A stretch of 64,000 bases of DNA from Clavelina lepadiformis (GCF_947623445.1 NC_135247.1:3288501-3352500); one strand, 5' to 3'. Positions 12,687 through 24,301 are shown, counted from the first letter of the stretch. Made by a program: numbers and translations. Notes: generated by a model not told the origin, from the letters alone.

Positions 12687-13603
12687 TCATTGGCATCGAG
12701 TGTTTATCCTGGTACACACCACCCCTTCACATTCCAATCTCTGTACATACAAAATAATTTATTATAAATTTATCATAAAATCGTATTTTTGCATCTAGTA
12801 ACAGAAGTAATGCTAAGATCCTACGAAATAACCTCAAGCTTTTTTGCGTATAAATTCTGTATATAAGCAGATTTAGATGATTCTTAAGCATGGCTAAAAA
12901 TACAAATAAGTACAATTTATACCGTTCACCTTTACGTGCTATTAGAATATTCCTTTACAAGTTTGAGGTCTTTTATATCGTTTTTATTAGCTTAAACTAT
13001 TTTTAAAGAATTTTTCTAAATGCAAGGGTACAGGTTATTGGGTTAATTGCAGCTCACCAATATCAGCTTGCCGTCTTCGTATGTCCAGTCTTGGACGGCT
13101 TTACGATCGTCCCAAAGTTGAATCTGATGAAGCTTGTTGTTTCCTTCCCATACAGTGGTGGTCTGTACAAGAAGAGAAGGTTTCAATTAATATCTTTTAT
13201 ATACGTAGTGTGCTTTTACGGACCTTTTGTCACGGTTTTCACCTTCACTTTTTGGCCATCCATCCTCTGTTCTTCAATTTCTTCACCGATGGGGAAAATT
13301 CTATTGGTGGACTTGAACGTACTTTGTGTGTTGATCCGCACCTTGTTGCCCCCTTCGTCGGTGATTTCTGAAGTGGATGAGGCCAAGGCACCCATCTTTC
13401 GCAAAGCAACGTTCACCCCTGCAATGATGCAGTGTAGTTAAACCAATACTTGTATATGTTGCTGAAACGTCTAATTATATAGAATACGTTTTACTTTAGA
13501 CGGATTTGTCTAAAAGTGAGTTCAGCTTACCAATTTTCTTCATATATTCGTCAAAGTTTTCATTTTTTTCTAATTTCCATTTACCAAATAAAGGGGAGGT
13601 CAT
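12687..13603 (-). CDS. Fatty-acid-binding protein A (recombinant copy)
   Basis: Four exons, 13531-13603, 13243-13418, 13058-13162 and 12687-12740 (73, 176, 105 and 54 nt), encode 135 residues. This is the classic four-exon FABP structure. The start MTSPLFGKWKLEKNENFDEY fits the FABP signature G-x-W-x-L-x4-N-F-D-x-Y; the end reads GVVCTRINTRCQ. The protein should be a small cytosolic beta-barrel carrying fatty acids or related hydrophobic ligands. The exon 2 donor GTGAAA was chosen because it keeps phase and matches the junction in copy C; reading through would break the frame. Exons 3-4, intron 2 and the 3' flank match copy B, whereas intron 1, exon 1 and the 5' flank match copy C, so it is a hybrid gene. 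The usual R106 and Y128 of the carboxylate triad are W and N; R126 is kept. Confidence 0.9.
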
Positions 13604-14080
13604 CTTTGCTAAAATTTTCACCTTATCTTACAATAACACCTTTCAACTGTAAAACTTTGCTGAAATATAACAATAAATACATTTTGATACTCACAATTGT
13701 AGACTATACGCGTGGCTGGTTAAATTTGAATGTATGATAGTAGTTTCAGTGTTAAATATAGCTTGGTTCAAAGCTTACAGTATCATATACTTAATCGGAT
13801 TTCACTTAATTTTGCTATGGATTAACCTGCGATTTAATAGCTGCGTATATTGAAGCTTCATATTCTCGGTTTCTTAAGATCCTTCACCAATTACATTCAA
13901 CATGTGCTTTCTTCGATTATTTGTCACAGTATTATGCAACCTTTTATAAATCAATCTTAATCTTGCAACAACTTGATCTTACAACGGTTTACGCAGCTTC
14001 GTCATTTTCTACAACGTGGCAGTAATTGTTATCTAGCACGTGCTGTTGACTTACGTTTAATTAATAACTGCTTGCTAGAT

Positions 14081-14111
14081 TAAACAATCGGATAATGATA
14101 TCGACTGTTTG
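14081..14111. promoter_or_regulatory. Conserved inverted AAACAATC element upstream of FABP-A
   Basis: Inverted arms TAAACAATC and GACTGTTTG are separated by 13 nt, about 480 bp upstream of the FABP-A start. The same arrangement with identical spacing lies upstream of FABP-B and FABP-C. The arms contain TGTTTG, similar to forkhead sites; the factor is inference. Confidence 0.5.
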
Positions 14112-14329
14112 ACTTTAATAAAATACCAAGTCAGTAGATTGTGTTTGTCTAGTTCAAGCTCCTGTAACAAACAAAGCTGAAGGAAGGAAGTTGCTGAGTT
14201 TAAAATTATTTCATTTAATTTACACACACTGGATTGAAAAGGACCTCGACTGGACACCTTAACTCACGGAAATTAATTAATTCACTTAATTGTGTTTATA
14301 GTGTTTTTTTTTTCTTTTCTGAAACGATT

Positions 14330-15461
14330 ATGTTTTGTTGCATTGTTACCATAGAGACGTACATGACAGTGCTAACTTAGTTGCCCAAAAAATACAAAAA
14401 CTTCGCAATTTTGAATGCATGTGCCGTGTGCCGGGTAACAATGTGAACATGTGCGTTAGCTTGCATACAACTAAAGTCGTAAGTTAATTAATCGTGTAAA
14501 CTGTAAACATATTCATGGACGCTGTGTGCAAGTGTATAAACGTGTAAAATCTACGCTATGGAAATCAAAATAGTGAGTTTGTACATGTAATAGTGAGCTA
14601 TTGCAACAAACTGTTCCCTGTGCGTACAAACAATTTTATCTATGCTGCTTTGGCAGCGACCAAACGATGTAGCTACGTATAATACACAAAATTACCAACA
14701 GGTAGTGTGCGCTTATTTTCGTAGATACTCACGATTTTAAGTAAAATATAACCCCTTTTGCACACCATGTGGTAAACATCTCATTCGGAAGTAATGTAAA
14801 ACGTTGTGCTTAAGGCCATGATTCCATAAACCTTTTACGATTTTATCAGGTATGAGTCTCTCGGCTGCTTGCATGAAATGTTTGAGCGGCAGGTGGCGCT
14901 AACACCTAATTCAACCGCGGTCGTTGATGACGAAGGGAGAAAAATGACGTTTGCTGAACTTAACGAAGCGTGCGATATCTTGGCTGACAATCTTATTTTG
15001 AAAGGAGTAGTCCGGGAATCCCCTGTTGGAATCTACATGGAAAGATGCGTTGATTACGTCATAGCTTTTATTGCCATATTTAAATCGGGTAAGTGTCGTT
15101 TTTTATCAATTTAATGGATAGTTTCAGGGTTGGATAAAAAATGGAAAAATTTGAGCAATGCAATGTATGAGCAGGAGGAGCTTATATACCGTTGGACGTC
15201 TCCTATCCAGATGTTCTTCTTGAAGATATTTTTGCTGATGCAAAACCTGCCTGTGTTATCACGAGTTCCTCTATGAGAGAAAGACTCCAGGGTAAACACC
15301 TGAAACTTACCAAATATTAGTTATTTAAATCGTATTATCGTCTTTGATTATCCAGAGTCATCTTGACAATGGATCGATTCTTATTTAAAACATAACATAT
15401 TTTTACGACTATAGTTCATAGTTTCTAAGACTTTATATGTTAAATTTGAATGAAATTATAG
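14330..15461 (+). pseudogene. 5' fragment of ATR reductase gene (exons 2-3 only)
   Basis: This is a near-identical copy of 24410-25515, the start of the downstream ATR gene. Exon 2 copy lies at 14850-15088 and exon 3 copy at 15175-15291, both with intact splice sites and frames, encoding the beginning of an AMP-binding adenylation domain. Relative to the full gene it lacks the promoter and exon 1 (about 23540-24400 of the full copy), and it stops next to the exon 4 acceptor, where the sequence switches to the tail of the DUF294 gene. The remaining adenylation, carrier and reductase exons are absent, so a functional enzyme cannot be made. High identity in introns as well as exons points to a recent duplication. 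Confidence 0.85.
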
Positions 15462-15775
15462 TCGGATAGTTTTTCATCTTTTTCATCTTTTTCATCTTGG
15501 GAAGATGAATTTGAAAGTGATGAGCTTGATTAATGACCACACCTTCTTCAAAGTAAACATTACAGCCTTTTGCAAGTGAACGCAATAATGCAATTTAATT
15601 TGTGTAAAACGTGGCTGCCCAACACGTTTGCTATCTGAAATTGGCTATTAATATAGATTTACACTATTGTATGATCATGAAATAAAGTGCTTTCGCACTG
15701 CAAAAAATCGTTCCGCCGAAGTCATTTTTAAGCCTCTCTGATCTACATCAAGCTTAATAGGCTACTTGTTTACTT
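15462..15775 (+). pseudogene. Duplicated 3' end of the DUF294 gene
   Basis: It matches 10999-11290: the last codons of the DUF294 ORF (Ser run, then WEDEFESDELD and stop at 15531-15533) and its 3' UTR. It contains a short expansion of a TTTTTCATC unit. No upstream coding sequence is attached; the junction with the ATR fragment lies at 15461/15462. It is a remnant of the same duplication. Confidence 0.85.
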
Positions 15776-16670
15776 ATTGTTACACCTAAAAAAAAGCTCG
15801 AATTCAAGTCCACCATCCTCAGTTGCGCTAACAGTATAATGCCAAAACCTCTTTTGTATAAACAAAAGCAAACACGTGTTTTTGTTACTTGTTGGGCACT
15901 TTTCATTTTAATGGTCCTGGGTTGAATCATCCGGGGGTTGAATCGTCTGACCACCATACTTGTGTAGTGATTTGTGTTGCACATGCTTTAATAGGTTTAG
16001 AGAAAGAGACATCGTTTGCCTTTGCCGTTTATGTTGTTTTGCTTTACTATTCGAGTGACATTGGTGTGACGGTTTGCTGTCAGCGAAACAAGGTCAGTCA
16101 AGAAGCAGTAGGTCATTCGTTATTCGTGTTTGAACCATTTTGCTCGGGGCGTGTCTTTTCGCGTTTTACACTTCTTTAATTCATCCTCATTCAAGTACTT
16201 TGGTCTTAAACACCGCATAAGAAACGCTTAAATCACCTACAACAATTTGTATTATAAATATTGAATAAATATATTTTTTGTATGATTTGTAAAACTTTCT
16301 GCTAAATATTTTTCTTAAAACAACCCTCTGTGAAACCTGAAGCTTCAGTCAGTTAAGCGTCTGATCTGTCAAGAGTACATGTTCTTAACGTTCAGTAAAT
16401 ACTTGAGTTAGGTTGATCAAACCAAGTTGGTTATTGTGATTTATTTAACAGTTCAGTTCAGTGGTTTCAAACAACATTAGGCAAAACCTGACAAAATTTA
16501 GCGAGTCACATTTGCTTTTTTTAGTAAAATGACAGAAATGAATAAATCCAATCGATTTAAAACGAACAGAAAATAATGTGCGATTGCGAAAGATCGTAAT
16601 AAATTAAGCCTGCTGTAAAGTGTCTGGTTAGTTGCATTTGCTTTTTGATTCGTCTTCGGCGTTGAAGTCA
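15776..16670. other. Duplicated 3' flank of FABP-B
   Basis: Non-coding; alignable in blocks to 11520-12686 (the flank of FABP-A), with several internal blocks absent. No gene seen. Confidence 0.7.
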
Positions 16671-17576
16671 TTAGCATCGACTGTGTATCCTTGTACACAC
16701 CACCCCTTCACATTCCAATCTCTGTACATACAAAAGGTTTGATTGGGAATTTATCATAAAATCGTATTTTTGCATCTAGTAACAGACGTAATGCTAAGAC
16801 CCTATGAAATAACTTCAAGCTTTTTTGCTTATAAATCCTGTATATAAGCAGATTTAGATGATTCTTAAGCATGGCTAAAAATGCAAATAAGTACAATTTA
16901 TACCGTTCACATTTACGTGCTATTAAAATATTCCTTTACAAGTTTGAGGTCTTTTATATCGTTTTTATTAGCTTAAACTATTTTTAAAGAATTTTGCTAA
17001 GTGAAAGGGTACAGGTTATTGGGTTGCAACTCACCAATATCAGTTTGCCGTCTTCATATATCCAGTCCTGGATGGCTTTACGATCGTCCCAAAGTTGAAT
17101 CTGATGAAGCTTGTTGTTTCCTTCCCATACAGTGGTGGTCTGTACAAGAAGAGAAGGTTTCAATTAATATCGTTTATATACGTAGTGTGCTTTTACAGAC
17201 CTTTTGTCACGGTTTTCACCTTCACTTTTTGGCCATCCATCCTCTGTTCGTCAATTTCTTCACCGATGGGGAAAAGTATATTGGCAGACTTGAATGTACT
17301 TTGTGTGTTGATCCGCACCTTGTTGCCCCCTTCGTCGGTGATTTCTGAAGTGGATGAGACCATAGCACCCACCTTGCGCAAGGCAATGTTAACTCCTGTC
17401 GTGATGCATTGTAGAGTTAACTCAACATCAGCATTCGTTGCTGAAACCCTGGCATTTACTTTTATGTAGATACAATTTTAACAAAAAATTTGATCAAGCT
17501 TACCAACTTTTTTCATGTATTCATCGAAGTTTTCACTTTTTTCTAATTTCCATTTACCAAATAAAGGGGAGGCCAT
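16671..17576 (-). CDS. Fatty-acid-binding protein B
   Basis: Four exons at 17504-17576, 17220-17395, 17035-17139 and 16671-16721 (73, 176, 105, 51 nt) give 134 residues. The start MASPLFGKWKLEKSENFDEY matches the FABP signature and the end is GVVCTRIHSRC. The exon sizes and intron phases are those of the metazoan FABP family. It is expected to be an intracellular lipid carrier. The position equal to R106 is W and the one equal to Y128 is H, while R126 in CTR is kept, so ligand carboxylate contact may differ from heart-type FABPs. Intron 1 and the 5' flank differ strongly from copies A and C, so B is the older-diverged paralogue at its 5' side, whereas intron 2 and the 3' side are close to A. 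Confidence 0.92.
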
Positions 17577-17997
17577 CTTTTCAAAACACAATCCCTTACT
17601 GATACAACTGCAATAATAGTTATTTAAAAATGTTATTTACATTTAATCGCAATATGAGTGGACGGTTAGTTGTTAAATGCCCGATATATGAATCATTTTA
17701 TTTTTCGATATTTTCAGCTTAAAAATCTTTTAACTTGTCAATCAATAACAACTAGTTTTGAGTCAACTTGTTCTGTTTGTTTTATGATGCTTTATCTCTG
17801 AGACTAATTGAAGCATCATTACGCAATCTTGCTCAAAACACAAATGAACATTGCAGCTAGTTGCCCGGACTGTCTGCAACTTATTTACCAGTTTCTCTGC
17901 GTGTACATCTTGTCTATAACGTAACAGTGCTAGTGAGTTGTTTGCAATGTGTGCAATAGATTGGTAGCGTAGTTAATGTATAACTGGATTGTTCGGT

Positions 17998-18028
17998 CAA
18001 ACAATCAAACCGAGTCATCGATTGTTTG
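17998..18028. promoter_or_regulatory. Conserved inverted CAAACAATC element upstream of FABP-B
   Basis: Perfect inverted repeat CAAACAATC / GATTGTTTG with a 13-nt spacer, about 420 bp upstream of the FABP-B start. It is retained although the rest of the 5' flank has diverged from copies A and C. A further block reading GTCAGTAG then GTTTGTC follows in all three copies. Confidence 0.55.
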
Positions 18029-18195
18029 ATTCTAATTAATTAAAACGTCAGTAGTCTAAGTCATGTTTGTCAAGTCATAAATTTTAAGTCTGATAGGTCA
18101 ACAGCAAAAGGTGAAAAGGATACGACCGGGTATTTCTTAAAAAACTTGAATTATATAAATATCTGTATAAGCTGTTTAGTACATGTTATATAGGA

Positions 18196-18534
18196 CAGTG
18201 TTCTTCAACCGGTGTGCTCGGTGCACCAAAATATGCATGGGGTGCACCAGTACGAAAAGGTATACAAGGATGCATCACAAACTTGTCACACTGAACAGAC
18301 ACTTTTTACAAAAATTTTCTTTGAGCAAAAATGAACCATTAATATGTACCATTAATACCAAAAAATGAACTCTCACCGACAATGTGTAAAACTTCGGCAG
18401 CTCAGTTCGATGATATCCATAATGATTTTTCATATCGCTTTTTACCTTAGTTTACCTTTTAAATAAACAGGGTGCATGAGTTGGTCACAACAACTTTAAG
18501 AGTTCACCAAACCAACAAAGGTTGAAGAGCACTG
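18196..18534. mobile_element. Non-autonomous hAT-type MITE
   Basis: A 339-bp element bounded by terminal inverted repeats CAGTGTTCTTCAACC and, inverted, CAGTGCTCTTCAACC. The flanks are ATATAGGA (18188-18195) and ATATAGGG (18535-18542), an 8-bp target-site duplication with one mismatch, as hAT elements make. Internal GGTGCACC motifs occur; no transposase is encoded. It lies upstream of FABP-B. Confidence 0.85.
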
Positions 18535-19619
18535 ATATAGGGAACGTTTATCATAAACTTTTTGGAACTCAAAAGTAATAAAAACAACAAAAACTCGGAG
18601 TAGCTGCTTCTAAATAAGTTATATTTAAAGTTGTTGCTTTCATCTTCTTGTTTATTTGTTTAAAACTTTTCGGTGAATTTAAACATTCCGTTGTCGAACA
18701 ATAGGAAAAATGTTGTAGCAAGCTTAATCAGTCGCCAACTGACAAGCTTAAATCGGTTTTCACTGACAAAAAGTTTGAGAAATCTTGCTTAGTTTGGAAT
18801 CATGACAACTTTTATTTTCAATTGTATCCTGGCTTCAAATGTGGCCCACCGTGATTGATTATATTTGTGAGTCGATGCTTTTCACCTGTGAGAATCTTTA
18901 TTTCAAATATAAAGTCACAGCGTGTGTATAGCCTTAAATTTTGCATTACAAAAACCATCAAACATACCTAGAAAAGTTTATGAATAAAAACACAAGTCAA
19001 TCATTTACAAAAATTTCGGCTTCATTTTAGGCACAGTTTCATAAAAATATCGTAACTCATAAGTCAGGTTTGGCAAAGAAAGGAGTAGTTTGTGGTCGAC
19101 ATAAAACGTGAATTGTTTTTCTATATTTACTGGATGGCGGCGAATGAAGGTGAAAGAATGATAAAGCAAAGAGTAGTTTGCAGTGAAATACACTGTAATG
19201 ACGCACTGCAGAAACAAGCTTGCGAATGTGAACCGTCATTAGCTGTCATGGATCTTCACAGCACGTTGTTGTAAGATGGCGCCAGTTGTAAAATATGAAG
19301 CGTATTTTAGAAGACTCAATTCAATATTCAGCAAAGGATGGTGAAGCAATGTGGCATCAGCATAAGTCATCATCATCATCAAGTCATCATTCGGTCAAAA
19401 GCAGAGCTTCTATTTTCATTCTAATCTAATAAGATTGATTTCCTCTTGGTCCCGAGCGTGTCGTTCATAGAAGTAAACAATTCCGCACAATTTGGATTGA
19501 ACATATAAAAATTTTCATATAAAAACATATGAAAAAACATATGAAAACTTCTCGTAAAACATAAAACATATGAAAACTTCTCGAAAAATCAAACAGACTA
19601 AAATGACACGAGGTGGCAG
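18535..19619. other. No gene seen
   Basis: AT-rich DNA with short ORFs only, none recognised. A short ATCATC run lies near 19370 and repeated CATATGAAAA motifs near 19520-19575. Confidence 0.5.
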
Positions 19620-19995
19620 TTTTTAGAGTGCCATCCGGCTCCGCAGGAGTCTAAAAATAGGCCCTTTCAACCTCAATGTTTGGGAAAACCTTTTTCCGGA
19701 TAGACTGAGAAAAGAATCTCTGGATGTGGGGCATGTGATACCGATTAAACACAGTGATGCTTTTAAGCGCACAAAAATCTCCATGTGGCCTCCAGTCGTT
19801 GGAAGATTTTTTGAAATAATTACCATCACATGCAGTGGAAATGACCTGGAACTGACGGTGATGAAGATGAACTAACAAGGACGTCCAAATAAGTATATGC
19901 TCAAAGTTCTGCTTTGTTGCTTTGAAGCGATCAGGAGAAAGCCTTCTCAGCAGTCGAGATGCTACCGGAGTCCCAAAAACACAATGTAACAACAC
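19620..19995 (-). mobile_element. Ty3/gypsy LTR-retrotransposon pol fossil
   Basis: The minus-strand translation resembles the N-terminal part of gypsy reverse transcriptase (segments like RLSPDRFKATKQNFEHIL and NRYHMPHIQ are typical of this region). Only a short piece of pol is present; no LTRs, integrase or gag were found nearby. It is a broken, truncated fossil; age cannot be judged from one copy. Confidence 0.75.
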
Positions 19996-21771
19996 GATGT
20001 GTCACAGAATGTTTGATTGATGAACTGAACTGAGGTGGTTCCATGAGCTTGTGAGTTAGATCCTCGAAATGGCAGCATTTTTTTTATTAGCGTACATTCT
20101 CCCTACTGTTACTGAATTCCTTGAAGCTCTTTCTTGAACGATTGATAAAAATTTGGAAAATCATTAAACGATACTAATGATTGTTTCGAAGGTGTTGTAT
20201 TTTCTCGTTTCTTATGTGATAAACAGACATTGCTTGAAACTCTGTTATAAAGCAGATTAGCCCAACCTTATGCATATTGTATAACTTTCGATCATTCACG
20301 CTTCGTTATTACGACGTCATAATCATAGACTTTGCTAGCGAGCTTTCACCAAGATTGCTATGCCGTTGCGATTGTTGCAACGTCAAAGATATCACAAATA
20401 CATGACGCTTTTTGATCGTTAAATTTGCCATAATTATATCTTTGTCAATTGTGGCAAAATAATAATTCGCACAATTGTTTGTTTGTTTTTCGTGTGTTTT
20501 TCCACGCTTTATTTTTGTTAGTTATCAGTTAGCTTTTATACTGTTTGTTATCACCGTGATTTCTCTTGTCCACTACTTTATATCATGTTGTTTTCTTTGC
20601 CGCCTCAAGTATTCGGATGTGGTCGAACGCGGAATCATTACGTGTCCGTTTTTGGTTAGTGTCACGCATGGGCTTCAGGCGGGAGTGCATGGTTGCCTTC
20701 CTAGGAAAACGTGGCCTTCGAGGTCAGTAAGGTAACGAGCGTTCAGGACGAGGACCTGTCGTTTTTCTTGGTCCCTCAGATCTGTCTTGTTGCTTTTATT
20801 ATATTTTATTGAATTAATTTGAACGTGTGTCCCGAAAGTAAAGCCCCAAACGGAGAGGAGTGTTTTTAATCTCATATGAAATACAATCGAACTACATTGA
20901 AAAACGTTCGTTGGCTTTCAGTGGGCCGTGAAAGCGGTAGAAAAGGATCTGGCAAAAGCAAATCTGTAACATCAATAAAAGTAATTTTTTCTTGAATGAA
21001 TTTGTGTAAGTGACGCTTTTTTAGGAATTTATCAACGTATGCAGAAAATAAAATTACAAAACCGTGTTTCCCTGAATACAAGCCGCACAATGAAGAAAAC
21101 GTAAAATGTGAATGAACGTTTCTGTGATTTTTAATTGGCATAATAACTAAAATGATATATCAAATAGATATATAAATTAACACATTAAGAAATTTTTAAA
21201 GATTACTTTCAAAGAAACTTAGCTCTGTTGTAATTTAGCAAAGGGTTACCCAACTGTCATTATCATTGCACTGTGATTGTGCAGTCCTTTTGGAAACCTT
21301 TTTGACCCTATTTGACTCTATTTGACCCTCCCTCCCCGACTAGGCATAAAGTGCCAACTTTCAATTTCGTACCCTGATCAGCGATCACCGATTGAGCCTG
21401 TTAAATCTAGATTACAGAAATTTATTAAACTTTGGCGTTTAACAAAGACAAATCTTTGGTTTTAGTGTTTTGATTCGAAGTTGACTTGCTCAAGCCGTAA
21501 TACAGAATTGTTTTTGTTCAGAGTATATTTCATGTTGCATCTTGTTGAGAAGACGGGTTCAGACTGGTGACAAACCCTTAAATTGATCAGAACAATACAA
21601 GACCGGAAAATTTTATTGATTCGTCTCCAAAACATAGCGATAATGTGCGCAGAGTTTCTTAGTTTATGGATACAATAATAACTCAAAACTTAAAGAAATT
21701 TTGTTGATGTGTTTATTATATGTAAATTTTGTTTATTCTCTAATGTATACTCGTCTGTGGCCTTGACGTCA
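19996..21771. other. No gene recognised
   Basis: Intergenic DNA between the gypsy fossil and FABP-C. Short ORFs at 20475-20875 match nothing I recognise. A T/C-rich tract with repeated TTTGACYCTA motifs lies at 21297-21340. Confidence 0.45.
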
Positions 21772-22865
21772 TCAGCATCGTCTGTGTATCCTTGTACAAA
21801 CAACCCCTTCACATTCGAATTTCTATACGTAAACATAAGTGTAAATAAGCGGTCAGAATATTACAATTGTTTCTTTAACTGCTGCTGGAAATCTTTGAGT
21901 TATAACAGTCCATACCATAAGTATAAATACTGTCTATTAAATCGTCTTAAGAAATGAAACTAGGTACATTCGTAATCTACTTTTATTATTTGCGAAAACT
22001 TGTTGCTAGGTGTAAAAGCGTACTATTGTTAATGCTTTGTTTATAATAAAAATTTCATTTATGCTGAAATTTCTTTTCTCATATTGTATTGGAAAAAATC
22101 ACATATCTGGAAACAGCATATCGGTTCTTCCTCGTCTTTTAGATAGCAATAATTTATTCATTCCAAGAATATGGCAACTCACCAATATCAAATTATCGTC
22201 TTCGTAAATCCAATCCTGGGTCGCTTTACGATTGTCCCAAAGTTGAATTTGATGGAGTTTATTACTTCCTTCCCATACAATGGTGCTCTACGTATAAGCA
22301 TAAATATTTTAAGTATTTGTAAGTTTTCTGGAACAAATACTACGTTATATGTAATATAAAAATTAGCCAATATGAAGAAGTTATGAAGAACGAACGAAGA
22401 TAAGTGGCATTAACAGTTTGATCTGCGCATAAAGCAGATGGTTTATGTCTAAATTTCTTTGCAATTGATATTGCAATAAGCCAAACATTATTCAGTGCTT
22501 GCACCTTCACTTTTCTGCCATCCATTGTTTCTTCGTCAATTTCTTCACCGATGGGGAAAAGTATATCGGCGGATTTGAATGTGCTTTGTGTGTTGATCCG
22601 CACCTTGTTGCCCCCTTCGTCGGTGATTTCTGAAGTGGATGAGGCCAAGGCACCCATCTTTCGCAAGGCAATGTTAACCCCTGCAATGATGCAGTGTAGT
22701 TAATCCAATACTTGTATATGTTGCTGAAACGTCTAATTATATAGAATACGTTTTACTTTAGACGGATTTGTCTAAAAGTGAGTTCAGCTTACCAATTTTC
22801 TTCATGTATTCTTCAAAGTTTTCACTTTTTTCCACTTTCCATTTACCAAATATAGGGGAGGCCAT
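21772..22865 (-). CDS. Fatty-acid-binding protein C
   Basis: Exons 22793-22865, 22505-22680, 22183-22287 and 21772-21822 (73, 176, 105, 51 nt) give 134 residues. The start is MASPIFGKWKVEKSENFEEY and the end GVVCTRIHRRC. The exon 2 donor is AAG|GTGCAAGC, which fixes the homologous junction in copies A and B. Its intron 2 is longer than in A and B (217 versus about 80 nt) and unrelated in sequence, whereas intron 1 and the 5' flank are nearly identical to FABP-A. It should be a cytosolic lipid carrier; the R106 and Y128 equivalents are replaced (W and H) as in the other copies. It is the FABP closest to the ATR gene, in divergent orientation about 1.4 kb away. Confidence 0.92.
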
Positions 22866-23355
22866 CTTTGCTAAAATTTGCACCTTATCTTACAATAACA
22901 CCTTTCAACTGTAAAACCTTGCTGAAATATAACAATAAATACATTATGATACTCACAATTGTAAACTATACGCGTGGCTGGTTAAATTTGAATGTATGAT
23001 AGTAGTTTCAGTGGTAAATATAGCTTGTTTCAAAGCTTACAATAGACATATCATATACTTAATCGGATTTCACTTAATTTTGCTATGAATTAAATTGCGA
23101 TTTAATAACTGCGTATATTGAAGCTTCATATAATCGGTTTCTTAAGATCCTTCACCAATTACATTAACCATGTGCTTTCTTCGATTAATTATTATTTGTC
23201 ACAGTTTTATGCAACGTTTTATTAATCAATCTTAATCTTGCAACAACTTGATCTTACAACGGTTTACGCAGCTTCGTCATTTGTTCCAACGTGGCAGTAA
23301 TTGTTTTGTAGCACGTGCTGTTGACATACGTTTAATTAATAACTGCTTGCTAGAT

Positions 23356-23386
23356 CAAACAATCAGAACATGTCATCGACTGTTTG
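23356..23386. promoter_or_regulatory. Conserved inverted CAAACAATC element upstream of FABP-C
   Basis: Arms CAAACAATC and GACTGTTTG with the same 13-nt spacer as in the other two FABP copies, about 490 bp upstream of the FABP-C start and between FABP-C and the ATR promoter. Confidence 0.5.
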
Positions 23387-23539
23387 ACTTTAATAAAATG
23401 CCAAGTCAGTAGACTGTGTTTGTCTCGTTCAAGCTCCTGTAACAAACAGAGCTGAAGAAACGAACTTGCTGAGTTTAAAATTATTTCATTTAATTTACAC
23501 ACGTACTGGATTGAAATGGACATCAACTGGACACCTTAA

Positions 23540-24301
23540 TTCACAGAAAACGTATCAGATTGTTTGTTGTTATGTCACACCAAGCACAAAGAATGAATCG
23601 ACCACCCCAGGAAACAGATTTATTTAGCAGTCATTTCGAGTGAGACTACACTATTGATGAAAATGTGTGCTGAATAAAAATCTTTTCGAAACTGTTTTTC
23701 GTCCGACTAGGAAGCATTACTCGCGGAGATGCTAGGCTAGAGGTAAACAACTGTGAACGCTGACGTATGTGCTGACGGGCTACTGCCTTGTCGGTTCAAA
23801 ATAATGAAATCATCACGCGGCGTTCAATACACCGATGTTACGAAATTCTTCAAAATCCCCTAATTATTCAAATAACGTCTTGTGATAACGAAATGCTGCA
23901 GTAATAAGAAGTACTTTGTCTCAGTAATGTCAAACTTCTACAGGGCAAAAGTGTATATTAGAAACTGCGCAAGTCAGACAAGTTGTGAAATTTGTTTCAA
24001 TTGTGGTTTAAATAACGTCACCCGGAAATTAGACGCCAACCTGCGAAAACACAACTGTTTGTCTGCGCAAAGTCCAGTCACGAAGCTTATATATTAAGGT
24101 GTTGCTCTTTTCCATTTCATCATTTGTTGTTTTGTTGTGAAAGAGAAAGTTTTGTTTTCAGACGTCAATCAATAGCCCAAGTCATGAGTGTTGGTACCAT
24201 GCATTAAAATTATATGTTGTGTTTTAGAGTTACAGATCTAGATTTATACATAAAGATAAACAAGAACCTGAAATCGTCTATTTGTTTGTAAACTTTTCAT
24301 C
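23540..24301. promoter_or_regulatory. Divergent intergenic segment with likely ATR promoter
   Basis: This stretch sits just before ATR exon 1 and is missing from the duplicated unit at 14260-14340, which is why that copy lacks a first exon. A TATATATTAAGG sequence at 24087-24098 could be a core-promoter element, but nothing confirms it. Confidence 0.35.

Noticed and set aside
13200-13243. FABP-A exon 2 extended to the GTCCGT donor
   Set aside because: It breaks the frame into exon 3; the GTGAAA donor keeps phase and aligns with FABP-C and with the family junction.
13081-13441. Plus-strand ORFs of 96-116 aa, repeated at 17001-17469
   Set aside because: They are antisense to exons 2-3 of FABP-A and FABP-B, whose minus-strand reading has family motifs and conserved splice phases.
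16671-16730. FABP exon 4 read as DWNVKGWCVQGYTVDANDF
   Set aside because: The other frame begins in phase 0 after the acceptor and gives the family ending VVCTR.
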